Shown one piece after another: positions 35,030 through 43,368 of a DNA stretch of 64,000 bases. The DNA comes from Saccharibacillus qingshengii (GTDB lineage: Bacteria; Bacillota; Bacilli; Paenibacillales; Paenibacillaceae), in the NCBI RefSeq assembly GCF_013185195.1, contig NZ_JAAZWC010000026.1, positions 1 through 64,000 on the forward strand, read 5' to 3'. The position numbers were made by a program, and so were the translations under genes. The notes beneath the pieces were generated by a model. It did no database searches and had not been told where the DNA came from. It saw nothing but the letters and a program-made list of their open reading frames with translations. Position 1 is the first letter of the stretch; every line of letters starts with the position of its first letter.

Positions 35030-36064
35030 TCAAGACAGAATCAGCAGCACAACGGAAGTCTCGTCCGCTTCGCGCAGATTGAACTGCAGCACCCGGATTG
35101 CTTCCAGCATTTCCGAACCCACTTCGGCCTCCTGCGTATCGTTAAACTCGTTATAATAGGCGCTCAGTTCGTTCTCGTCGTAATTCGCAAGGTTCAGCTT
35201 GTCGAGATAGGCTTGTTTATGCTCCTTCGTCAGCACCGTGCAGAGCGCGTAATGCTCCTCGGTCCGTTCCGCAGCCAATGCCGCATACTCGGACTCTTCC
35301 AGATCGATTCCTCTTTCGGCCAAATACTCCAGCAAAGTGGAATAAACGTAACCGGACCCGTCGTATTCGGTCAGCGGCTTGGCGTGCGTTTGCAGAAAAT
35401 CGTTCGTATCTCCGGCCATGCCTTCGATCGCAGCGGCAAGGCACCATTCTTCAAACTTGATCATCGGCATTTTTTTAAACTCTGCGGTTAAAGACATTCG
35501 GTTCACTTCTTCCTGATGTTGGATTTGGGGGGGATCATGGCTTCCTATCGGCTGCAGGGTATGTATTCGATCCAGAAATTCGGCAGCTTCTTTTCGTGAC
35601 CGAAGAATAATGACTTCTTTTGTGTCCGTATATGGCTTAAGCGCATCCAGGACTTTTGGGCGGGTATTTTTCTTGTAATTCCATACCCAGACGGCAAATC
35701 CGGCATCCAGCTTTTCTTCGCAGCCTTCATTGAGGTCCGGGCGTGTTTTGCCATGGTACTGAATTCGTCTTTTGAACACCCGGTACAAACAGAGCATTCT
35801 CGGCATATCCAGAAAAACGATCGTATCCGCCGCCCGCAGCCGAATATCCAGCGTTCTCGTATAGTTGCCGTCGATAATCCATTTCTCCCGCTCCGACGTT
35901 TCCTTGAGAAATTCATCCCACTCCCTGCTGGGAGTCGGCGTCCAGCCGGCCTGCCAGTAGTGACTATCCAGATGGATGACCGGTAGTCCCAGACATTCGC
36001 CGATCCTTCTCGATAGCACCGATTTTCCAGAACCAGGCGAGCCGATCACCGTCACTTTTTGCAT
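35030..36064 (-). CDS. FlaR-like P-loop kinase with a C-terminal unknown domain (possible fusion)
   Basis: The first 175 residues are a P-loop protein of the 'DNA topology modulation'/FlaR type: Walker A is VTVIGSPGSGKSVL, followed by HLDSHYWQAGW and a FLDMPRM strand. From residue about 190 a separate domain of about 155 residues begins (MSLTAEFKKMPMIKFEEWCL), of no recognised family. There is no stop between them. An AGGAAG-like ribosome site and ATG at 35497 lie in the junction, so the second part may be made separately or the two genes may have fused through loss of a stop codon. GGAGGAGG before ATG 36064 sets the first start. Confidence 0.65.
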   Translation of the reverse strand: MQKVTVIGSPGSGKSVLSRRIGECLGLPVIHLDSHYWQAGWTPTPSREWDEFLKETSEREKWIIDGNYTRTLDIRLRAADTIVFLDMPRMLCLYRVFKRRIQYHGKTRPDLNEGCEEKLDAGFAVWVWNYKKNTRPKVLDALKPYTDTKEVIILRSRKEAAEFLDRIHTLQPIGSHDPPQIQHQEEVNRMSLTAEFKKMPMIKFEEWCLAAAIEGMAGDTNDFLQTHAKPLTEYDGSGYVYSTLLEYLAERGIDLEESEYAALAAERTEEHYALCTVLTKEHKQAYLDKLNLANYDENELSAYYNEFNDTQEAEVGSEMLEAIRVLQFNLREADETSVVLLILS

Positions 36065-36100
36065 CTGGCCTCCTCCGTCTCGGTTCAAAAGTCTTCTGGA

Positions 36101-36283
36101 TCATCTGCTGGTCTCTTCCCCCATTATCCACGTAATCAGCCCGTAGACAATTCCGAATTCAACAGCGACGACCGCCAGACACACGAAAATATAAAAAGAC
36201 AATTTGGCCGACGCGATCCGGTCTTCGATATATTTCCCTTTGAACAAAGAAAAAAGGATCACCCAAGCTATTTTCGAAGTCAT
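36101..36283 (-). CDS. Small membrane protein
   Basis: A 60-residue protein with a central hydrophobic stretch SFYIFVCLAVVAVEFGIVYG that crosses the membrane once or, less likely, twice. GGGAGG precedes the ATG at 36283. Its stop lies 37 bases upstream of the FlaR-like gene, so it may belong to the same transcript. Unknown family. It is short, so the call is tentative. Confidence 0.5.
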   Translation of the reverse strand: MTSKIAWVILFSLFKGKYIEDRIASAKLSFYIFVCLAVVAVEFGIVYGLITWIMGEETSR

Positions 36284-36443
36284 TCCGCCTCCCGCCCGTC
36301 TCCGCTTCCCGGGAACTCCTAGTCTTCCTATACGGGTGCGTTGACTGATTCTGCCCGATTGCTCCCGGTATATGCAAGATTGTTCCTACGATCTAAACGT
36401 TTCTTCCTAAGTCTTAGAGGTAGGAGGTAGTGGTTTCTGTCTT

Positions 36444-37367
36444 CTACGTCCCGCTTTCTCCCAGCCATTTTTCCATATGTTCCAGCAGCCGCCGCTCCGC
36501 TTCTGCGTCGCCGTTCTCCCGGCATGTATCCAGGAACGATCCGGCAAACAGGGCGGCGTACACGTTGGCGGCCCGCTGCTGCTCCTCGTCCAGCCCCATA
36601 CACCGGCACAGTTCATCCGCATAAAAAAGCGCCTGCTCCCCGATATCGCATACGATCGCGGTCCGGGTCAGTGCGATAAAATAGAGCGGATCGCCGTAGC
36701 AGACCGTGTCGAAATCGACGATCCCCCGCAGCTCGCCTCTCTCCATGATGACGTTCTTGATCGTCAGATCGTCGAGAAAACAGACCGGTTCGATCGCCGC
36801 CAAATACGGATTCAGCCGCTGCAGCCGATCGTCGAGCAGCGCCAGCAGCTTCTCGCCGACAATCGTGCCGCTGCGTGCAAAATGATCCTGCCGATCGCGG
36901 GCAATCAGTTCGTTCCACGAGCGGAACGGACCGGGTTCGCCGATCGGCACCCAGCCGAACCCTTCACCGCGCGGGATCCGGCCGGCCATGCGTTGAAACG
37001 CAACGACCTGCTCCGCTGCTGCCGTCATCTGCGCTTCGGTCATATCCGGCAGCTCGTCGCGCAGATCGCGGCCGGGAATCTCTTCCAGAATCATATAGGC
37101 AAACGGATAGCGACCGCTGTGCAAATCGGAAGCCAGAATGCGCGGAACCGGAATCCCCAGCTCGCGCAGATCGGCCATATTGTCCGCGGTCCCGCGCATG
37201 ACGGCCGGATCCGTATTGGTGCGCACGATGATCGAACGTTCGGCGGATTGGGCACGGTAGACCTCATTGCGATGTCCGAATGTCATTCGTTCAACAGACT
37301 CCGGTTCGCTGCCCAGCGTCTCGGCCGCAAGCCGGCGAATCAGGGATTCCGGGTTGGAATTAGTCAT
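36444..37367 (-). CDS. Aminoglycoside phosphotransferase-family (APH) kinase
   Basis: A 307-residue small-molecule kinase of the APH/choline kinase fold. The N-terminal lobe has a nucleotide-binding region (RMTFGHRNEVYRA and SIIVRTNTD) and EEIPGRDLRDELPD. The catalytic loop, usually HxDxxxxN, reads FLDDLTIKNVI: the aspartate and asparagine are kept but the histidine is leucine. The metal-binding DFD is in GIVDFDTVCYGDP. AGAGGA lies before ATG 37367; the frame reaching 37766 is antisense over the next gene. The substrate is unknown. Confidence 0.8.
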   Translation of the reverse strand: MTNSNPESLIRRLAAETLGSEPESVERMTFGHRNEVYRAQSAERSIIVRTNTDPAVMRGTADNMADLRELGIPVPRILASDLHSGRYPFAYMILEEIPGRDLRDELPDMTEAQMTAAAEQVVAFQRMAGRIPRGEGFGWVPIGEPGPFRSWNELIARDRQDHFARSGTIVGEKLLALLDDRLQRLNPYLAAIEPVCFLDDLTIKNVIMERGELRGIVDFDTVCYGDPLYFIALTRTAIVCDIGEQALFYADELCRCMGLDEEQQRAANVYAALFAGSFLDTCRENGDAEAERRLLEHMEKWLGESGT

Positions 37368-37411
37368 TGGTTTTCCTCTTTTCCGTTTGGCTTGAACCGC
37401 CAACTCGTCTG

Positions 37412-37873
37412 CTATTGAAGACTGCGCTTCTTCATCACGGCCACATACAACTGCGCCTGCTCGCCCGGAATCCGGTACATACCGATCGCGTTCAGATGCC
37501 GCACCGACATTGCCGTCAACTCGATCGCCTGCGCTTCTTCGCACTCGAATGTTTCCGTGCGGAAAACCGGACTGTTCGTCCGGACATACAGCTCCTGCAG
37601 GGCGGCCGACTGCCGCCGAATCTCTGCCGGGAAGCTTTCGTGCGCCCAGGCCCACATCCAGCTGCGCTGGGTCTCCGACCACGTTCCGATACAGATAACC
37701 TCGTACGAGATTCTTCCGGCCTCTCCTTCGATAAAATCCAGCGTGCCGTTTGCTATATCGATCCAATATTCCTCATAGCCGCTTACATTCGATTCCGTTA
37801 CGAATTTCTCCTGCTTGTCGGCCAGCTCCTGCCGGGCCGCAAGCAGAAATTCCCCAAATTCTTCGCGTGTCAT
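37412..37873 (-). CDS. DUF6882-like protein
   Basis: A 153-residue cytoplasmic protein. The pattern of an initial MTREEFGEFLLAARQEL, then GTLDFIEG and RSWMWAWAHESFPAE is what I remember of DUF6882 proteins, whose function is not known. AAAGGAG lies before ATG 37873. It is 44 bases upstream of the APH kinase gene on the same strand and possibly co-transcribed. Confidence 0.55.
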   Translation of the reverse strand: MTREEFGEFLLAARQELADKQEKFVTESNVSGYEEYWIDIANGTLDFIEGEAGRISYEVICIGTWSETQRSWMWAWAHESFPAEIRRQSAALQELYVRTNSPVFRTETFECEEAQAIELTAMSVRHLNAIGMYRIPGEQAQLYVAVMKKRSLQ

Positions 37874-37964
37874 AGAAGCTCCTTTGTGCTTTTTTATAGA
37901 AAAACCGTCTTATTCCTTCGTTTATTGGCTCTTATCTTCCTCTGTATCGGCAAATTTCGCAAAC

Positions 37965-38006
37965 TTGACGCCCGTCAAGTTATCGCCTGACGGATCGGCT
38001 TAGAAT
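37965..38006 (+). promoter_or_regulatory. FNR/FLP-type box and class II promoter of the metal-ATPase operon
   Basis: TTGACGCCCGTCAA (37965-37978) is a perfect TTGAC-N4-GTCAA inverted repeat, the arrangement bound by FNR/FLP members of the Crp family. A -10 hexamer TAGAAT lies at 38001-38006 and there is no good -35. Counting from an expected transcription start at 38013, the centre of the box is at -41.5, the exact position for class II activation. The operon encodes a Crp/Fnr regulator as its last gene. Confidence 0.65.
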
Positions 38007-38033
38007 GAGGGCATAACTGACAAGGAGGAATTC

Positions 38034-38258
38034 ATGATGACCCAAGCCATTTTTCAACTGGAGCCGCTCGGCTGCCCATCCTGCATTCAAAAGATTGAAA
38101 CGATGTTGAAGCGGACTGCAGGCGTGGAATCCGCAACCGTGTTATTCCACGCCAGCAAAGTTAAAACCGTCTTCGATCCAAAGCGGATTGCCGCCGACGA
38201 AATCCGCACCCGGATCGAACGCCTTGGCTACCCGGTCCTTGCCGTTCGTACCGCATAA
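38034..38258 (+). CDS. Heavy-metal-associated (HMA) domain protein, CopZ-like
   Basis: A 74-residue single HMA domain of the ferredoxin-like fold, with the metal-binding pair in LGCPSCIQKIE (CxxC). The rest (VESATVLFHASKVKTVFDP) follows the HMA pattern. It would bind a soft metal ion in the cytoplasm and pass it to the ATPase encoded next. GGAGG precedes two ATG codons (38034 and 38037). First gene of a three-gene operon. Confidence 0.85.
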   Translation: MMTQAIFQLEPLGCPSCIQKIETMLKRTAGVESATVLFHASKVKTVFDPKRIAADEIRTRIERLGYPVLAVRTA

Positions 38259-38285
38259 CCCTGGAAGGAAAGGAGACCGATTCGA

Positions 38286-40166
38286 ATGACAAGAAAAATC
38301 CATGCACATAAAAAAGTCTTCTTGTTCTTATCCGCCGCGCTGCTGCTGACGGCCTGGCTGCTTCATCTTGCAGACCTGGATGTGATCCGACAAGGGGCGC
38401 TGTTGACGTCAACCGCCGCCGCTTCGATCCCGATCGTCTCCCGCGCTTTGCAGGCGGCACGAATGAAACTGCCGAGCATCGAGCTTCTGGTGACGATTGC
38501 CGTGATCGGCGCTCTTGCGATCGGCGAATACCTGGAATCGGCCGTCGTGACCTTCCTGTTCTTGTTGGGCGAGTATCTGGAATTCCGCAGTCTAGCCAAG
38601 ACGCGTTCCGCCTTGCAAGAATTGACCGACCTCACCCCTCTCGAAGCGCGAGTGATACGCAGCGGCGATATCCTAACGGTTCCGGCAGAGGACATCCGCC
38701 TGGGCGAGCATGTGATCGTACGCAGTGGCGAAGCGGTACCGGCGGACGGGAAGATTGTATCCGGTCAGGCTGAACTGATCGAAGCGGCGCTGACCGGAGA
38801 ATCGATTCCTGCTTTCAAAAAGATCGGCGACCTTGTATACAGCGGAACTCTGGTAGACCACGGATATTTGGAAGTCACCGCACAGCAGGTAGGCGCCGAC
38901 ACCCGATTCGCCAGAATGATCGAACTTGTCGAAGAAGCCCAGGAGTCCAAATCCAGAGCGGCCAAATTGTTGGACCGTTTCGCCAAGGTATATACGCCGG
39001 CAGCCGTCGGCCTGTCGATTCTAGTCTATGCCTGGACACATGATCCGCATATGGCCGTCACGTTTCTCGTCGTGGCCTGTCCCGGAGCGCTTGTGATCGG
39101 AGCACCGGCTTCGGGTGTGGCGGGGATCGGCAGCGGAGCGCGCAGAGGCGTGCTTATCAAGGGCGGCGACGCGATGGACCGTCTGGCCCGTACCGACACG
39201 TTCGTATTCGACAAGACCGGAACGCTGACCGAAGGAAATCCCAAAGTGACCGATATCAAAACCTTCGATTTCCTGAATATCCGCGAGCTGCTGCGTCTTG
39301 CCGCCTGCGCCGAAACGGCATCCGAGCATCATCTGGGACGTGCGATCGTCCGGGAAGCACTGTCGCAGGGGATAACGGATCTTACGATTCCCGCAGACGT
39401 CCGAATCTTCAAAGGCAGTGGACTTCGCGCCGTTGTCGATGGACGCAGTCTCACGGTCGGCAGCCGGGAACGGATGCGTGCCGATCGAATCGTACTGTCC
39501 GAGTCCGTTCTGCGCCATGCCGACATGCGGGAACGGGAAGGACACACCATCGCTTTTGCAGCGGTCGACGGCAGACTTGCCGGTTTATTTGCCATCGCCG
39601 ATCCGATTCGTGCAGATGCACCCGAAGCACTGGAGCGGCTGCGCCGTTCCGGGATCAAGACGCTCATCATGCTGACCGGCGACAATCGCCATACAGCCAA
39701 ACGGGTTGCCGACCAGTTGGGTCTCGACGAATACCACGCGGAGTTGATGCCCGAAGACAAAGCCGCTTTTATCGAAAATCTCAAAGCCCGGGGACGGTCG
39801 GTCGCCATGGCGGGAGACGGGATTAATGATGCGCCCTCCATCGCCGCCGCCAATATCGGCGTGGCAATGGGAGGCGGGACCGGAACGGCGCTGGAAACGG
39901 CAGAAATCGTGCTGCTGGCGGATCGGCTGGCCTCTCTTCCGTTCGCCTACTCGCTTGCCCGGGCCACTGTTCGCAATATTCGCCAAAATCTATGGATAGC
40001 GGTCGGCACCGTGCTGCTGCTGCTGATCGGTATTCTTGCGGGTTCCGTCCATCTCGCATCCGGCATGCTGATCCATGAAGCCAGCGTGCTGCTGGTTATC
40101 CTTAACGCCGCTCGCCTTGCCCGGTACGGACACCGGGACAACCGGGCCGCGCAAGGTGTACAATAG
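38286..40166 (+). CDS. Heavy-metal P1B-type ATPase with a CPG membrane motif
   Basis: A 626-residue metal pump. The phosphorylation motif is FDKTGTLTEGNP, the TGES actuator motif is in ALTGESIPAF, and the hinge is MAGDGINDAPSIAAA. The metal-site motif in membrane helix 6 is VVACPGALVIG, i.e. CPG rather than the CPC of copper, zinc and cadmium pumps. The normal SEHPLG nucleotide-domain motif reads SEHHLGRAI. There is no N-terminal HMA domain; the separate HMA protein upstream supplies it. The transported ion is uncertain. Confidence 0.85.
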   Translation: MTRKIHAHKKVFLFLSAALLLTAWLLHLADLDVIRQGALLTSTAAASIPIVSRALQAARMKLPSIELLVTIAVIGALAIGEYLESAVVTFLFLLGEYLEFRSLAKTRSALQELTDLTPLEARVIRSGDILTVPAEDIRLGEHVIVRSGEAVPADGKIVSGQAELIEAALTGESIPAFKKIGDLVYSGTLVDHGYLEVTAQQVGADTRFARMIELVEEAQESKSRAAKLLDRFAKVYTPAAVGLSILVYAWTHDPHMAVTFLVVACPGALVIGAPASGVAGIGSGARRGVLIKGGDAMDRLARTDTFVFDKTGTLTEGNPKVTDIKTFDFLNIRELLRLAACAETASEHHLGRAIVREALSQGITDLTIPADVRIFKGSGLRAVVDGRSLTVGSRERMRADRIVLSESVLRHADMREREGHTIAFAAVDGRLAGLFAIADPIRADAPEALERLRRSGIKTLIMLTGDNRHTAKRVADQLGLDEYHAELMPEDKAAFIENLKARGRSVAMAGDGINDAPSIAAANIGVAMGGGTGTALETAEIVLLADRLASLPFAYSLARATVRNIRQNLWIAVGTVLLLLIGILAGSVHLASGMLIHEASVLLVILNAARLARYGHRDNRAAQGVQ

Positions 40167-40198
40167 AAACCGACCGAAATTGCAAAGGAAGTGTAATC

Positions 40199-40918
40199 GT
40201 GCCATCCGATCATTTCTGTGCTTCGGCTTCAGGCGACACACTGCAGGAACACGCAGGCTGCGTCGCCCGTGTGCCGATCTTCAATCATCTGAAGCCCGAA
40301 GAAATGCGGGAAGTGTCTGCCTCAATCCGCCCCATGAAACTGAAAAAAGGAGAGCTGCTCTACCGCGCCGGCGATATTTCGGATTCTCTGTTTATGGTAC
40401 ACCGCGGAAAGCTTCATCTTTATCGTTTGTTCGAAAATGGCAAACAACAGCTGGTTCGTGTTCTGTGTGCGGGCAGCTTCACCGGGGAGTTCGCTTTGTT
40501 CAACCGGTCCGTACACGATGGTTACGCGGAAGCGGTGGAATCTTCCGAGATCTGCCGCATCGACCGGAGCGACCTGCAGCAGCTGATGCTGCGCTACCCG
40601 GACATACCATTCAAAATTTTGCAGGAACTGTCCAGCCGGCTGGAGCAAGCCGAAAGCCGATCCGCCCGCTTCACCGCAGAAGATGCAGAGACGAGAATTG
40701 CCGTATATTTGTCCCGGCTGGCGGACGAACAATCGACTCTGGACATCGAACTGCCAATGCCACGTCGGGATCTGGCTTCGCTGCTCGGAACCACCCCCGA
40801 GACGGTCAGTCGCAAACTTGCTTCGTTCGAAGCCCGAGGTTGGATCAAGCAGAACGGCCGCCGCCGAATCCGGATTCTTGACCCGGCCTCCCTGCCTCCT
40901 GTCCCTTATTCTTACTGA
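40199..40918 (+). CDS. Crp/Fnr-family transcriptional regulator (FLP-like)
   Basis: A 239-residue regulator with a cyclic-nucleotide-binding-like domain (about 20-150; RAGDISDSLFMVHRGKLHLY) and a C-terminal winged helix (RRDLASLLGTTPETVSRKLA). N-terminal cysteines (C7 and C20 in GCVARVPIF) plus one in RVLCAGSFTG recall the redox-sensing FLP proteins of lactic acid bacteria, where two cysteines form a disulfide. The start is GTG at 40199 with AAGGAAG before it. Being in the operon that has an FNR/FLP box, it probably controls itself. The signal (redox or metal) is inferred. Confidence 0.8.
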   Translation: MPSDHFCASASGDTLQEHAGCVARVPIFNHLKPEEMREVSASIRPMKLKKGELLYRAGDISDSLFMVHRGKLHLYRLFENGKQQLVRVLCAGSFTGEFALFNRSVHDGYAEAVESSEICRIDRSDLQQLMLRYPDIPFKILQELSSRLEQAESRSARFTAEDAETRIAVYLSRLADEQSTLDIELPMPRRDLASLLGTTPETVSRKLASFEARGWIKQNGRRRIRILDPASLPPVPYSY

Positions 40919-40933
40919 ACGTTCGTTCGCCGA

Positions 40934-40963
40934 AAAAGCCCGGGAATCTTCTCCCGGGCTTTT
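40934..40963. terminator. Bidirectional terminator
   Basis: AAAAGCCCGGGA (40934-40945) pairs with TCCCGGGCTTTT (40952-40963). It serves the plus-strand metal operon and the minus-strand zinc-ribbon gene that ends at 40994. Confidence 0.85.
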
Positions 40964-40993
40964 CGTTGTCCGATTTCCGCTGCTACAGGAGGC

Positions 40994-41197
40994 TCAACCG
41001 AAGAACAAATCCAGCAGATTGGATCCGGTGGAAGACTGGTTGTTGTAGAATTCCGAATATCCGCAGTTCGTGCAGCTGACAACCGTAAAATGATTATGTT
41101 CGATATCGAACATTTTGGACAAACCGGTTCCCGCCATCGATACTTCTTTGGTTTCCGCATTTGGACTTCCGCATTTGACGCAGCCTTTTTCAGCCAT
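40994..41197 (-). CDS. Zinc-ribbon nucleic-acid-binding protein (DUF2082-like)
   Basis: A 67-residue zinc ribbon. The CVKCGS knuckle at the start and SCTNCGYSEFYN in the middle supply the four cysteines; GTGLSKMFDIEHN and LLDLFFG are typical for the DUF2082 group, annotated as Zn-ribbon nucleic-acid-binding proteins. GGAGG lies before ATG 41197. No known partner. Confidence 0.75.
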   Translation of the reverse strand: MAEKGCVKCGSPNAETKEVSMAGTGLSKMFDIEHNHFTVVSCTNCGYSEFYNNQSSTGSNLLDLFFG

Positions 41198-41270
41198 ATC
41201 CGATTCCTCCCCGATCCTTTTTATCGTCCTCTCCTTCTTTACCCGCTGGAGGGAAAAATATGCAGAAGAA

Positions 41271-41777
41271 TCAGCGCAGCCGCTTCGTCAAGTACAAAAC
41301 CAGATCGTCGTCGATCACTTCCGTGTCACCGTACCGGGAATATTTTCCCTCTTTGTATAGGCCGCGCCCATCCGGAATATAGCCGCGCCGGGCGTAGAGA
41401 ACCTGGGCCGGACCATAGTCCGAGAAAAGACCTACACCGATCCCCGCTTCCGTTGAACGTTCCGCGATTGCCTGCTCCGCATGGTCCATCAGCTTGGACG
41501 CCATTCCTAGTCTTTGGAACTTGACAAGTACGTTCAAATCGCTGATCTCGGGAATTCCCGCTGCACGAAAAGCCGGATAGTCCGATTCCCAGAGCACGTT
41601 GATATACCCGGCGAACGCTCCATCCGCTTCGGCGATAAGCGTGACGCGAGCCCCTTCCCGCTGCTCTGCCGCATAACGCTCGTACAATTCGCTTGTCTTA
41701 TTCCATCCCTGCTCGAGAAAAGCCCGGGAGATCCGCGCCGCATCGGCTTCCTCCAGAGACCGGATATGGATGTTCAT
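41271..41777 (-). CDS. GNAT-family N-acetyltransferase
   Basis: A 168-residue acetyltransferase with the acetyl-CoA loop in VLVKFQRLGMASKLMDHAE (the Q/RxxGxG/A motif). AGGAG precedes ATG 41777. The ATG overlaps the stop of the HAD hydrolase (ATGA), so the two are translationally coupled. It is the last gene of a three-gene unit of GNAT, HAD and GNAT. Substrate unknown. Confidence 0.8.
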   Translation of the reverse strand: MNIHIRSLEEADAARISRAFLEQGWNKTSELYERYAAEQREGARVTLIAEADGAFAGYINVLWESDYPAFRAAGIPEISDLNVLVKFQRLGMASKLMDHAEQAIAERSTEAGIGVGLFSDYGPAQVLYARRGYIPDGRGLYKEGKYSRYGDTEVIDDDLVLYLTKRLR

Positions 41778-42457
41778 CCCTGATCGCTCCTTTGTGATCC
41801 GGTTTGTTTGGCCGCCCACCGCGCAATGTCTATCAAGTCCTCTATCGGCACATGACGGCAGGCAGGAGGTTCATAGACGTCGTTCTTTTTCCATAATCCG
41901 ACCATTCCTATTTCGACGGCCGCTCCGATATCGTTCACCGGATGATCGCCGACAAACGCGGTCTCGCCGGGATCCAGTCCCAGACGTTCCAGAGCGCGGC
42001 GGAACAAAGCGGGATCGGGCTTGCGCAGGCCTTCCGCTTCGGAGATCAGAATCGTGTCCACCTTATCCGCGATACCCAAGCCTTCGATATTGCTCTGCTG
42101 AAAAGCGGTAAATCCGTTCGAGACGATACCCAGCTTGAGATTCAGGCTCTTTGCCTTGCCCAGCATGTCCATCAGATTCGCAAACCCGATACAGTGCGCG
42201 CCGAAACCGCTCACGTAGCCTTCCAGCAGCTCCTCCGTATGCAGCGGCCAGCCCGTTTCTTCGATCAACTGCCGGTAGACGGCATCTTTCCAGACATATC
42301 CGTTCCGGTCCAGCTCGATGAACCGCTCCATAAAGCGCTGCCGCGGCAGCGTATGCATGGCCGGAATCCGTGTATATTGATCGTCCAGAAAAGCGCGAAG
42401 CGACTTCTCCCGATCCAGCAGCGTCCCGTCCAGATCGAACAGGATCCCGCGGATCAC
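41774..42457 (-). CDS. HAD-family hydrolase
   Basis: A 227-residue phosphatase-like enzyme with all HAD motifs: motif I FDLDGTLLDR with the nucleophile aspartate, motif II VSNGF, motif III KPDPALF and motif IV FVGDHPVNDIGAA. The start GTG at 42457 overlaps the upstream gene's stop as GTGA; the frame extending to 42574 lacks a start signal. Acts on a small phosphorylated metabolite in the cytoplasm, not identified. Translationally coupled to both neighbours. Confidence 0.8.
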   Translation of the reverse strand: MIRGILFDLDGTLLDREKSLRAFLDDQYTRIPAMHTLPRQRFMERFIELDRNGYVWKDAVYRQLIEETGWPLHTEELLEGYVSGFGAHCIGFANLMDMLGKAKSLNLKLGIVSNGFTAFQQSNIEGLGIADKVDTILISEAEGLRKPDPALFRRALERLGLDPGETAFVGDHPVNDIGAAVEIGMVGLWKKNDVYEPPACRHVPIEDLIDIARWAAKQTGSQRSDQG

Positions 42458-43323
42458 GACGGTGTGCTTTCTTTTGCCGGATGAGTGTTCGCTTCGGTCC
42501 ACGCCGTACGCACATAGCCAAGTCTCATGCCCGCGTGTTCCATATTGCGGTGGCTTTGCGACAGGAAAGCGCATTGGCCAACGACAAGTTCATTGTTTCT
42601 TGAAAAAGCTTCGCCGATCCGCCGCTCGATCAATCTGCGATGCAGTCCGCGGCCGCGGAATTCCGGCAGCGTGGCGGCAAACGTCAGCGAAGCACGGCGA
42701 TCGCGCTCGAACAAGACCGCGGTCGCGGCAGGCGTTCCGTCCGACTCCGCGATCAGAAACGTCCAGCCTTCGCGGCCGTGCAGCACTTCGTTATTTTGTT
42801 GAACAGGCAGAATGCCGTGATCCGGCAGACCCGTTCCCCGGCAGTGCAGCATGGCGTAGGTCTCCATTTCGCCCGCGTGAAGCTCGCGAATGACGATCCT
42901 ATCGGGATTGGCCTCGGAACCGGACCGTCGATCCGGGATTTCGCGCGGCTGTGCAATCAAGGAAGCGTGGACACCAGAAGCGTACAGTCCCAGTTCCGCC
43001 ATACGGCCCAGAAAGTCCGGTCCTACCCGGGAAGGCACGATTTCCAGCTGAACTTTCCGCCCTCTCGCGCGAAAAAACTCCAGAATCGGCTCCAACTGCC
43101 CGATATCCGTATCCGCAAGTCCTTTGACGGTATTGAACGCGGGCCAAGGCATCGTTTCACTGGTAAAAGCTGTCGCGCGGCCGAAAGTTTGAATTTCAAT
43201 CTTTTCCGGATTGCCCGGCCGGGACTGAATTGCCCGCATTCGATCGGTCATATAATCAATCTCCGATTGTTCGACGGATTCGATCAGGGCAGGAGACGGC
43301 AGCAGCGATCGGGAAGTTGACAT
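42454..43323 (-). CDS. GNAT-family N-acetyltransferase (two-domain)
   Basis: A 289-residue protein. The C-terminal half is a GNAT domain with acetyl-CoA loop LPEFRGRGLHRRLIERRI; the N-terminal 130 residues look like a degenerate second GNAT-like domain (FNTVKGLADTDIGQLEP). The region GRATAFTSETMPWPAFN is typical for such doubled acetyltransferases in Bacilli. The start is ATG 43323. It couples to the HAD gene by a GTGA overlap. Substrate unknown. Confidence 0.75.
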   Translation of the reverse strand: MSTSRSLLPSPALIESVEQSEIDYMTDRMRAIQSRPGNPEKIEIQTFGRATAFTSETMPWPAFNTVKGLADTDIGQLEPILEFFRARGRKVQLEIVPSRVGPDFLGRMAELGLYASGVHASLIAQPREIPDRRSGSEANPDRIVIRELHAGEMETYAMLHCRGTGLPDHGILPVQQNNEVLHGREGWTFLIAESDGTPAATAVLFERDRRASLTFAATLPEFRGRGLHRRLIERRIGEAFSRNNELVVGQCAFLSQSHRNMEHAGMRLGYVRTAWTEANTHPAKESTPS

Positions 43324-43368
43324 AAGTTACCCCTTTTCTTTTTCAAGTTGAATGATGCGATTTGCCGC

